Of a DNA stretch of 64,000 nucleotides, positions 52,201-58,914 are shown piece after piece. Within the stretch, counting starts at the first letter, position 1. Each line of letters begins with the position of its first letter. The notes beneath the pieces are model-generated. The model did not search any database. It saw only the letters and a list, made by a program, of their open reading frames with translations, and had not been told where the DNA came from. The position numbers and the translations under genes were made by a program. This DNA is from Chitinophaga oryzae (GTDB lineage Bacteria > Bacteroidota > Bacteroidia > Chitinophagales > Chitinophagaceae): assembly GCF_012516375.2 (NCBI RefSeq), contig NZ_CP051204.2, positions 3,782,001 through 3,846,000 of the forward strand, read 5' to 3'.

Positions 52201-52343
52201 CGGGACTTCGCGTATATGCCAACGCCTTTAACCTTTTCACCATCACCAAAGTAAAAGACTACGATCCGGAAGGATTCAGCAACAGCGGACAGTTTTACCC
52301 GCAACAGCGCATTGTGAACCTGGGTGTAAATGTTAAGTTCTAA
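49224..52343 (+). CDS. SusC/RagA TonB-linked outer-membrane transporter (pair 3)
   Basis: 1039 residues. Long signal peptide (to AAQAQQ, about residue 39), carboxypeptidase-regulatory-like domain (about 42-115), plug from EVVVVGYGTQKKATLTGS with LIVVDGVPG and VLKDASAAVYGSRAANGVMLITT, barrel closing with NLGVNVKF. Imports the oligosaccharide released at the surface. First gene of susC-susD-GH30-GH35. Confidence 0.95.
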   Translation: MKKLPSGTDRGLFVPLRSQPVFICLLFLPLLLLAGAAQAQQAVVTGTVSADNTPVPGVTIRVKNRTGGALTDGDGKFSISAAVGDTLLFNHMSYNEQRIAVKGASPLRIVLTALSKTVNEVVVVGYGTQKKATLTGSISVVKGADIVQSPQPNVSNALTGRFSGVIANNRSGEPGYDGSTVTIRGLATTGNNDVLIVVDGVPGQIGGLERLDPNDIESISVLKDASAAVYGSRAANGVMLITTKRGKTGKPVINYGFNQGFSSPTRLPEMADAYTYGQIMNEIRYYNNSAGGMNQFYTEEQLQKFRDGSDPVNYPNTDWQKATLRKTTTQQQHSLSVNGGGENVRYYVSLGMIGQNGLYKNGATQYHQYNFRSNIDADVTKRLKVSLYLSGRQEDRQYPTTSAGDIFRGIYRAYPTVLDRYPNGLPTTGIENNNPVMQVTDAGGLSRNPVQVFNGILKGSYAVPGIEGLSLDGFLSADKAWNFAKTFATPYKEYTFDAATNTYTPKIVGGSNGKASLVQQQRNMSLLTTNIRLNYARRFGAHDINAMVGYEQSRNMVDTFSAGRINFPSPLTPELSQGGAAATDRTNFGSSYNFTRKSYFGRIAYNYLEKYLLEVQARVDGSSTFPEGKQYGFFPSVSAGWVVSKESWFEPVTFINNLKLRGSYGTLGNDNVGLFQYFDNYSFYNQYVFNGQMQSGIDLVKLANPNITWEVARKMDLGLNATLFEHFSLEFIYFQQHRTKILTPRTSLTQTSGIVNPFDKNNPLVPAENIGKVNSQGIEATLGYDNTTGGGFHYNVSGNVTYAKNKIIFKDEAVGTLPYQRETGGPMNTYLLYNAIGIFRNADDLAKYPHLPNAKPGDLIYEDYNGDKQITADDMVRTKYGNIPEITYGINLAADYKGFDLSVLFAGQTHVSQYVLPESGTIGNFYSSWADNRWSPSNPDGSYPRVDERASSSVNGGLRPNTFWLNNAAFLRLKNISLGYTIQSAVLSRARIAGLRVYANAFNLFTITKVKDYDPEGFSNSGQFYPQQRIVNLGVNVKF

Positions 52344-52360
52344 AACACAAAAATCAAATC

Positions 52361-54037
52361 ATGAAAACGAAAAAGATATTATACGGAGCGGCGTTGGTGG
52401 CGGCGGGATTGTTTTCCGCCTGCCAGAAAGATTTTCTCAATGTAACGCCTACTGACAAGATACTGGGAGACGCTATACTGGCGGATTCGGCTTTGTTTGA
52501 AAACTACGTCATTAACCGTTACCTGAGCATCCGGCTGCAGGATAAAGAAGGAGAGGGCAGTAATCCGGGATTCGGAAGAGGATTTGAATATGGCTTGTGG
52601 AGCTCCATCACAGACGAGTCTATCTACAACAATGATGATAATACGTGGGTAGTGCAACAGGGACAGCTGGCGCCTGAAAATATGGGCATCACCGGTACCA
52701 TCTGGGGAAGAAGTTACCGCAGCATCCGGGAATGCAACTATGGGCTCAACAATATCGACAGCGTAGCCATGAGTACCGCGCATCGCAAGCGGTTGAAGGC
52801 AGAGCTGCGTTTTATCCGCGCCTACCGCTATCATGACCTGATCCGCAACTATGGCGGCGTTATCATGATGGGTGACCGGGAATACAGTTTACAGGACAAT
52901 CTCAACGACCCTGCTTTATTCAACAGGGCTACTTTGCAGCAGTCGATGGATTATGCTGTCTCCGAGCTGACAGCAGCTGCGGCAGACCTTCCGGCTGACA
53001 ACAACAGCACCGACTGGCTGCCCGGCAGGGCTACCCAGGGAGCTGCGCTGGCGCTGAAAGCCCGCCTGCTGTTATATGCTGCCAGTCCGCTCTACAATGC
53101 TGGCACCTGGCAGGCGGCGGCGGATGCTGCGAAAGCGGTGATGTCACTCTCTAAATACAATATCGCGCCCGACTATACGCAGCTGTTCCTGAACAGTAAC
53201 AACAACGAAATCATTTTCGCACGGCAGTTCACCATCGGCGCCCGCCATGTATGCCTCGAAATTTCCAACGGTCCCAACGGGTACGGCGGATGGGCCGGTA
53301 ATACACCGCTGCAGAATATGGTGGATGCCTATGAAATGAACAACGGCAAACCTATCACAGACCCCGCTTCAGGCTACGATCCGCAAAATCCGTATGTGAA
53401 CAGGGATCCCCGTTTCTATGCGACTATTCTCTATAACGGCGCCTCCTACAGGGGATCGGTGATACAAACCTTTACCCCCGGTGGTAAGGACAGTAAGGAC
53501 GGACCTTCCAACTGGAACGCTTCCAAAACAGGGTATTACCTGCGCAAATTCATGGACGATAAAAACCCGATCGATAATCCCTGGGATGTGGCCGGCTTGC
53601 AGCCATGGATCTATATCCGCTACGCCGAAGTACTGCTGAACTATGCCGAAGCGCAAAACGAAGCAGCAGGCCCGGACGCGAGCGTGTACAATGCTGTTAA
53701 CCAGGTACGGCAGCGCGCCAGCGTTCATCAGCCGGCATTAACACCCGGCCTGACCAAAGACCAGATGCGCGACGCCATCAGAAGAGAAAGACAGGTGGAG
53801 CTGGCATTTGAAGAGCATCGATTCTATGATGTCCGCAGATGGAAAGTGGCCAATGTTACCGAAAATATACCGGCCTACGGCATCGATATTACACGTAACA
53901 ACAACGGCAGCTTCACTTATGCCCGCAAAGTAGCACTGGATAACCGCCTGTTTAAGGAAGCCAATTACTGGTTGCCTGTTCCGAGAGCAGATATCCTGGC
54001 ATCCAATGCTACCCTGAAACAGAACCCGGGTTATTAA
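52361..54037 (+). CDS. SusD/RagB family lipoprotein (pair 3)
   Basis: 558 residues, 17 bases after susC. Signal with lipid-site C21 (GLFSACQKDFLNVTPTD). SusD signatures: AELRFIRAYRYHDLIRNYGGVIM, YIRYAEVLLNYAEAQNEA and RRERQVELAFEEHRFYDVRRWKV, ending ADILASNATLKQNPGY. Works as the lid of the SusC pore and a glycan binder. Confidence 0.95.
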   Translation: MKTKKILYGAALVAAGLFSACQKDFLNVTPTDKILGDAILADSALFENYVINRYLSIRLQDKEGEGSNPGFGRGFEYGLWSSITDESIYNNDDNTWVVQQGQLAPENMGITGTIWGRSYRSIRECNYGLNNIDSVAMSTAHRKRLKAELRFIRAYRYHDLIRNYGGVIMMGDREYSLQDNLNDPALFNRATLQQSMDYAVSELTAAAADLPADNNSTDWLPGRATQGAALALKARLLLYAASPLYNAGTWQAAADAAKAVMSLSKYNIAPDYTQLFLNSNNNEIIFARQFTIGARHVCLEISNGPNGYGGWAGNTPLQNMVDAYEMNNGKPITDPASGYDPQNPYVNRDPRFYATILYNGASYRGSVIQTFTPGGKDSKDGPSNWNASKTGYYLRKFMDDKNPIDNPWDVAGLQPWIYIRYAEVLLNYAEAQNEAAGPDASVYNAVNQVRQRASVHQPALTPGLTKDQMRDAIRRERQVELAFEEHRFYDVRRWKVANVTENIPAYGIDITRNNNGSFTYARKVALDNRLFKEANYWLPVPRADILASNATLKQNPGY

Positions 54038-54211
54038 GCTCCGGCATATATCCAACGGGGACAAGCCTGTTGTAAGGTAGTAAGATCGTTGCGCGGGATT
54101 TGGAAAATAATCAGCCACTATTTTACTACTTTACAGGCTTGCAACCTTCCTTCTTAATCAAAAGAAGCCTTGCATACCATGCGGCTTTGCGTGCAACCGC
54201 CTATGATGAAC

Positions 54212-55735
54212 ATGAAAAAAATAACAGGCGCCCTGCTGGGCTGTATGGTCCTGCAGCAGGGCATGTCCCAGCATCAACCGCCGATACGGGTAAATATAGA
54301 CCTGGCCGCGAAAGCGCAGACCATTCACAATTTCGCAGCATCGGATGCGTGGTCCTGCCAGTTTACCGGTACCTGGCCGGATAATAAAAGAAACCAGCTG
54401 GCCGACTGGCTGTTCAGCCGCGATACTACGGCAGATGGCCAGCCCAAAGGCATTGGATTGTCCATGTGGCGGTTTAATATCGGCGCCGGCAGCGCCGGGC
54501 AAGGCGATAGCAGCGGTATCCGCGACGAATGGCGCCGTGCTGACTGTTTCCTGGGTGCCGACAACCACTACGACTGGCAAAAGGCTGCCGGGCAGATATG
54601 GTTCCTGAATGCCGCCAAAGCAAGGGGCGTACAGCAGTTCCTCGGCTTCCTGAACAGCCCGCCCGTGGCGTTTACACGCAACGGTAAAGCATTTGCCGAT
54701 AAAGGACAATGTAACCTGTCGCCTGAGCAATATCCGGCTGTTGCCGGTTTCCTGAAAGATGTAGTGCTGGGAGTGAAGCGGTTGACCGGGATTACCTTCG
54801 GTTTTGTGAGTCCTGTAAACGAGCCTCAATGGGACTGGAGCGACGGCGGCCAGGAAGGATGCCCTTATAACAACGAACAGATTTACGGCCTTGTAAAAGC
54901 GATCGACCAAACCTTTGGCCGGCATCAGCTGCCCACGCGGATTTTAATACCCGAAGCGGGTAAACTCAATTACCTCTACGCCGGGGAAGATAAGCCTGCC
55001 AAAGGAACACAGGTGGCCGCTTTCTTTGATCCGCACAGCCCTGCCTACCTGGGCGATTGTGCTCACATATACAAAGCTGTTGCCGGGCATAGCTACTTTA
55101 CCACCTCCCCGCAGGACACGGCAGTGGCTATACGCAAACGGTTACATACCGCACTGAAGGGCATTCCCTTCTGGCAGTCGGAATATTGCATACTGGGCGA
55201 TAATGCGGGGGAAATGAACGGCAGTAAGGTGGACCTGGGCATGGATGCCGCGCTGTACGTAGCAAGGGTGGTCCATACAGACCTTACCGTTGCCAACGCT
55301 GCGTCCTGGCAATGGTGGCTGGCGATATCGCCTTATGACTATAAAGATGGACTGATCTATATCGATAAAAACAAGACCGACGGGCAAATACACGATACTA
55401 AAATGTTATGGGTATTGGGTAACTACAGCCGCTTTATACGGCCCGGAGCGCAACGGGTAGCCGTGCAGTGGAAAGAGGAAAACACTACCCGCGACATCCT
55501 CGTGTCGGCCTACCGGAATAAAGACAATACGCTCGCCGTGGTGATCGTCAACAGCAGCGCCGCCGATGTTACCATTGAGGTGGATGGCAAAGGGATACCC
55601 CGCGGCAACAGACGCAGCTATACCACCAGCGACAAAGGTAACCTGCTGCCGGCTAACGTAAACGGCCGTACGCTGGTGGCGCCGGCACGGTCTGTCGTAA
55701 CAATAACGCAACAATTAAATATCCATAAACAGTAA
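54212..55735 (+). CDS. GH30 glycosidase, probable endo-beta-1,6-galactanase
   Basis: 507 residues from the ATG at 54212 (ATGs at 54203 and 54206 are also possible). Signal peptide to about residue 19. GH30 TIM barrel: SMWRFNIGAGS near 84-94, acid/base in SPVNEPQWDW (N203, E204) and nucleophile in WQSEYCILG (E324), then the side beta-domain (LVSAYRNKDNTLAVVIVNSS). The DAWSCQFTG start and EPQW motif resemble endo-beta-1,6-galactanases (GH30_5) more than glucosylceramidases or xylanases. Pairing with a GH35 gene four bases later supports galactan. Confidence 0.82.
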   Translation: MKKITGALLGCMVLQQGMSQHQPPIRVNIDLAAKAQTIHNFAASDAWSCQFTGTWPDNKRNQLADWLFSRDTTADGQPKGIGLSMWRFNIGAGSAGQGDSSGIRDEWRRADCFLGADNHYDWQKAAGQIWFLNAAKARGVQQFLGFLNSPPVAFTRNGKAFADKGQCNLSPEQYPAVAGFLKDVVLGVKRLTGITFGFVSPVNEPQWDWSDGGQEGCPYNNEQIYGLVKAIDQTFGRHQLPTRILIPEAGKLNYLYAGEDKPAKGTQVAAFFDPHSPAYLGDCAHIYKAVAGHSYFTTSPQDTAVAIRKRLHTALKGIPFWQSEYCILGDNAGEMNGSKVDLGMDAALYVARVVHTDLTVANAASWQWWLAISPYDYKDGLIYIDKNKTDGQIHDTKMLWVLGNYSRFIRPGAQRVAVQWKEENTTRDILVSAYRNKDNTLAVVIVNSSAADVTIEVDGKGIPRGNRRSYTTSDKGNLLPANVNGRTLVAPARSVVTITQQLNIHKQ

Positions 55736-55738
55736 CCA

Positions 55739-57544
55739 ATGAAGAAAATCAGCGTTATCATATGTATGATATTATACTGCGTACAGCTCAGTGCACAACA
55801 CTCGTTTCAGTTAGGGGACTCCACCTTTTTGCTGGACGGGAAACCGTTTCAGATGATCTCAGGGGAAATCCATTACCTGCGTGTGCCCCGTGAATCATGG
55901 CGGGACAGGGTGAGGATGGCCAAAGCCATGGGATTGAATACCATCGGCACCTACGTCTTCTGGAATATGCATGAGCCGGAACAGGGGCAGTATAATTTCT
56001 CCGGTAACAACGATGTGGCCGCCTTTGTGAAAATATGCCAGGAAGAAGGGATGTGGGTGATTTTACGTCCCAGCCCCTATGCCTGCGCTGAATGGGAATT
56101 TGGCGGTTACCCCTATTGGCTGCAGGAAATAAAAGGGCTGGAAGTAAGAAGCAAAGAGCCGCAGTACCTGAAGGCTTATAATAACTATATTAAAGCGGTA
56201 GGGAAACAACTCGCGCCCCTGCAGATTAATCATGGAGGCAACATCCTGATGGTGCAGGTGGAAAACGAATATGGCTCCTATTCCAACGACAAGTCTTATC
56301 TTGAGATCAATCGCAAAATGTTCGTGGATGCAGGCTTCGACGGCCTGCTGTATACCTGCGATCCCGCGGCGGACGTAGCCAAAGGCCATTTGCCAGGCTT
56401 ACTGCCGGCAGTGAACGGTGTAGACGACCCCGAAAAAGTGAAACAACTGGTCAGAGAAAATCACAACGGCAAAGGCCCTTTCTATATCGCAGAATGGTAT
56501 CCCGCCTGGTTCGACTCCTGGGGTGAGAAGCACCATACCGTTCCCTACAAAGACTTCCTTACCCGTTTGGACCGTGTATTGGCAGCGGGCATTTCCATCA
56601 ACATGTACATGTTTCATGGCGGTACCACCCGTGGTTATATGAATGGCGCCAACTACAGCGAGGCTGCCCCTTACTCGCCACAGATCAGCAGTTACGACTA
56701 CGATGCTCCGCTGGACGAAGCCGGCAACGCCACGCCTAAATTCATGGAGTTCAGAAAAATAATCGCCCGGCATCTGGCGACGGGAGCGACCTTGTCGGAA
56801 GTGCCGGCTAAAAAACCGGCGATAACAACACCTGTCATTACTTTTGAGCGCAGCTGCCCGATGTTCAGCCAACTGCCTGCCGCGGTAAAAAGCGTACATC
56901 CGTTAACGTTTGAAGACCTGAAACAGGCTTATGGTTTTGTGTTATACCGTACCACGATTAAAGGCGGTGTCAGCGGCACATTGAAAATCAAAGACCTCCG
57001 CGATTACGGACTGGTGTTCGTCAACGGCAAAAGAGTGGCTGTTCTCGACAGGCGCCTGAAGCAGGACAGCACTGCCATCACACTCCCTGCGGGCAAGGTG
57101 ACGCTGGAGATCCTGGTTGAAAACCTCGGACGCATCAACTTCGGTCCTTACCTCCTGAAAAACAGGAAAGGAATAGACGGAGAGGTGCTGTTTAACGGAC
57201 AGGCTATTCAGCAGTGGCAGCAGTTCAGGCTGCCGTATGAACAGCAACCGGCCATCAAACCGGCAGCGGTGGGAGCAGACGCGCCGGTATTGAAGGAGGG
57301 CCATTTTACGCTGAGCGCCAAAGGAGATACCTACCTGGACATGAGCAAATGGGGGAAAGGCGTGGTGTGGATCAATGGCCATCACCTGGGGCGTTACTGG
57401 CAGGTAGGCCCGCAGCAAACGCTGTATGTGCCGGCGGAATGGCTGAAAACGGGCGGCAATAAAATTACCGTGCTGGAACTGATCAAACCTGGCGAAAACC
57501 AGGTACAGGGGCTGGACCATCCGATACTGGACGTGTTACAATAG
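55739..57544 (+). CDS. GH35 beta-galactosidase
   Basis: 601 residues with signal peptide (to SAQ, residue 20). GH35 features: SGEIHYLRVPRESW (41-54), GLNTIGTYVFWNMHEP (65-80), acid/base in QVENEYGSY (E177) and nucleophile in FYIAEWYPAWFDSWG (E252), followed by two jelly-roll domains (WINGHHLGRYW). It removes terminal beta-galactose from the oligomers made by the GH30 enzyme, probably in the periplasm. Co-transcribed with GH30. Confidence 0.95.
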   Translation: MKKISVIICMILYCVQLSAQHSFQLGDSTFLLDGKPFQMISGEIHYLRVPRESWRDRVRMAKAMGLNTIGTYVFWNMHEPEQGQYNFSGNNDVAAFVKICQEEGMWVILRPSPYACAEWEFGGYPYWLQEIKGLEVRSKEPQYLKAYNNYIKAVGKQLAPLQINHGGNILMVQVENEYGSYSNDKSYLEINRKMFVDAGFDGLLYTCDPAADVAKGHLPGLLPAVNGVDDPEKVKQLVRENHNGKGPFYIAEWYPAWFDSWGEKHHTVPYKDFLTRLDRVLAAGISINMYMFHGGTTRGYMNGANYSEAAPYSPQISSYDYDAPLDEAGNATPKFMEFRKIIARHLATGATLSEVPAKKPAITTPVITFERSCPMFSQLPAAVKSVHPLTFEDLKQAYGFVLYRTTIKGGVSGTLKIKDLRDYGLVFVNGKRVAVLDRRLKQDSTAITLPAGKVTLEILVENLGRINFGPYLLKNRKGIDGEVLFNGQAIQQWQQFRLPYEQQPAIKPAAVGADAPVLKEGHFTLSAKGDTYLDMSKWGKGVVWINGHHLGRYWQVGPQQTLYVPAEWLKTGGNKITVLELIKPGENQVQGLDHPILDVLQ

Positions 57545-57567
57545 AACATTCATAACGATAGCAACAT

Positions 57568-57607
57568 AAAGAGGTTGGTTCGATGAGCGAATCAACCTCT
57601 TTCGTTT
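57568..57607. terminator. Terminator between GH35 and the minus-strand cassette
   Basis: AAAGAGGTTGGTTCG (57568-57582) pairs with CGAATCAACCTCTTT (57588-57602) with one G-T pair, five-base loop, T run on plus and A-run on the other side. Bidirectional. Confidence 0.82.
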
Positions 57608-58306
57608 TTATACACTTAATTTGATCCATACACCGCTGAACTGGTAGTTGACAGTCGGTCCGCTCGGGAGCGTGAAACTGATCTGCGTCAGGGGAAGAGG
57701 GCCGTTGTTGTTAAGGGTATAAGGCCCCACATAGCCGTAGGCAGAGTCATACAGTTCCGTCTCATTAAGCGCAATGGTATGGTTCAGATTTTCCACCACT
57801 ACCAGGTGCGCTTCTTTGGGACCAGGCTTTTGAGTGTAGTTGACAGGCCCGTTGACAAGCCCGTACGCCGGTTGTGTGGTGATCAGGTCGATCTCTGTCG
57901 CCAGCAGGTCTGTGCCTGCGCCCACGTTGGTCACCTGGATGTGTTGCAGGATACCGGCGGCGCTGTTATTGTAGTAGACAATAATGTTCTGAACTGCCAG
58001 TCCGAACTGCCTGGCCACAAAAGCCAGCGCTGACGGCGGGTTGTAGTCATTTACCGGCGCCTGGTACCGATAGGTGGCAGTGGGCGTGGGAGCCAGCAGG
58101 TTGAGCAGCAGATTACCGGTTATCTGGTAAATACGCTGGGCAAAAGCGGCAGGCCCGGGCGCGGTATAACGCTGCGCGACGTTACCGGTGTTCAGAATGT
58201 CGGGGAGCGTAGCGCTGCCCAGATGGGTTAAGGCAGCAGCGAGTGCGAAGGCGCCACAGCTGTTGGTAGTGGTTTGCTGTACGCCCTGGTAAGCATTAAA
58301 AGCCAT
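57608..58306 (-). CDS. Papain/C39-like putative cysteine peptidase or transferase
   Basis: 232 residues without a signal peptide. The start, GVQQTTTNSCGAFALAAALTHLG, has the papain-fold pattern Gln-x5-Cys-Gly (Q11, C17). Further on, EAHLVVVEN (H167) and LYDSAYGYVG (D187) give the His and the Asp-x-x-x-Gly turn typical of C39/papain-like proteins. I infer a Cys-His-Asp triad; no family is recognised. It is the last gene of the four-gene minus-strand cassette, 18 bases after the tail-collar gene. It could be a peptidase effector, a processing enzyme or an inactive fold. Confidence 0.5.
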   Translation of the reverse strand: MAFNAYQGVQQTTTNSCGAFALAAALTHLGSATLPDILNTGNVAQRYTAPGPAAFAQRIYQITGNLLLNLLAPTPTATYRYQAPVNDYNPPSALAFVARQFGLAVQNIIVYYNNSAAGILQHIQVTNVGAGTDLLATEIDLITTQPAYGLVNGPVNYTQKPGPKEAHLVVVENLNHTIALNETELYDSAYGYVGPYTLNNNGPLPLTQISFTLPSGPTVNYQFSGVWIKLSV

Positions 58307-58324
58307 AAGATAAGGTTTTAGTTG

Positions 58325-58909
58325 TTAGAGAAATTTGATGATATAGTACACGTAGACATTTTTAGCTCTTGTTTCCGTGCTGGTGCGTACATTCCCGGGA
58401 GGGGCCATGCTGTCGGAAGGGTTGCCTGTGAGGTTATCGCCGGCGGTGATGGGACTTCCCGTACCGCTGCTGCCGACAGGCCCGGATGGTTGCCCTGGTT
58501 CTTTGTAGATATGCTGATGTAACTGCAGGGCATCTTCCTGTAGGGAACCTACTTCACTGCTGGTGTCGCCGTTGGCCAGCTTCCTGCTGCCGGCGTCAGG
58601 ATCGCGGCCGCTGCCCATGTCTGTCATACGAAAGAAATATCCCCGGTAGTCCGGAACGGAAAACTCATCGTCTTTTTCTTTACCGGTGTTGTACTGTTTG
58701 CCCAACACATGATACAGGATGGGATATTCCAGTTGGGATAAGGTCCTCCCGTCGCAAAGCATCCAGCCGCAGGTATTGACCATGCTCTCGAAATCTGCCG
58801 GCCGGGAATATTGTTCCGTTATCTTTCCCGCAAAGGCCATGACGGCTCCGGGTGGGACACAGGAAGGCATTACCGGCAAATGGCCGGCATACAAAGGCGC
58901 TGGTATCAT
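58325..58909 (-). CDS. Phage tail-collar domain protein
   Basis: 194 residues. Contains the tail-collar pattern: GWMLCDGRTLSQLEYPILYHVLG, then FSVPDYRGYFFRMTDMGSGRDPDAG and VGSLQEDALQLHQHIY, as in short tail fibres and microcystin-dependent-protein-like adhesins. There are no capsid, sheath, baseplate or portal genes nearby. Five bases after the 908-residue gene. Probably forms a trimeric fibre tip or surface adhesin. Confidence 0.85.
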   Translation of the reverse strand: MIPAPLYAGHLPVMPSCVPPGAVMAFAGKITEQYSRPADFESMVNTCGWMLCDGRTLSQLEYPILYHVLGKQYNTGKEKDDEFSVPDYRGYFFRMTDMGSGRDPDAGSRKLANGDTSSEVGSLQEDALQLHQHIYKEPGQPSGPVGSSGTGSPITAGDNLTGNPSDSMAPPGNVRTSTETRAKNVYVYYIIKFL

Positions 58910-58914
58910 AACTG

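Noticed and set aside
58325..58909. Prophage
   Set aside because: A single tail-collar gene without integrase, terminase, capsid, portal or lysis genes is not enough.
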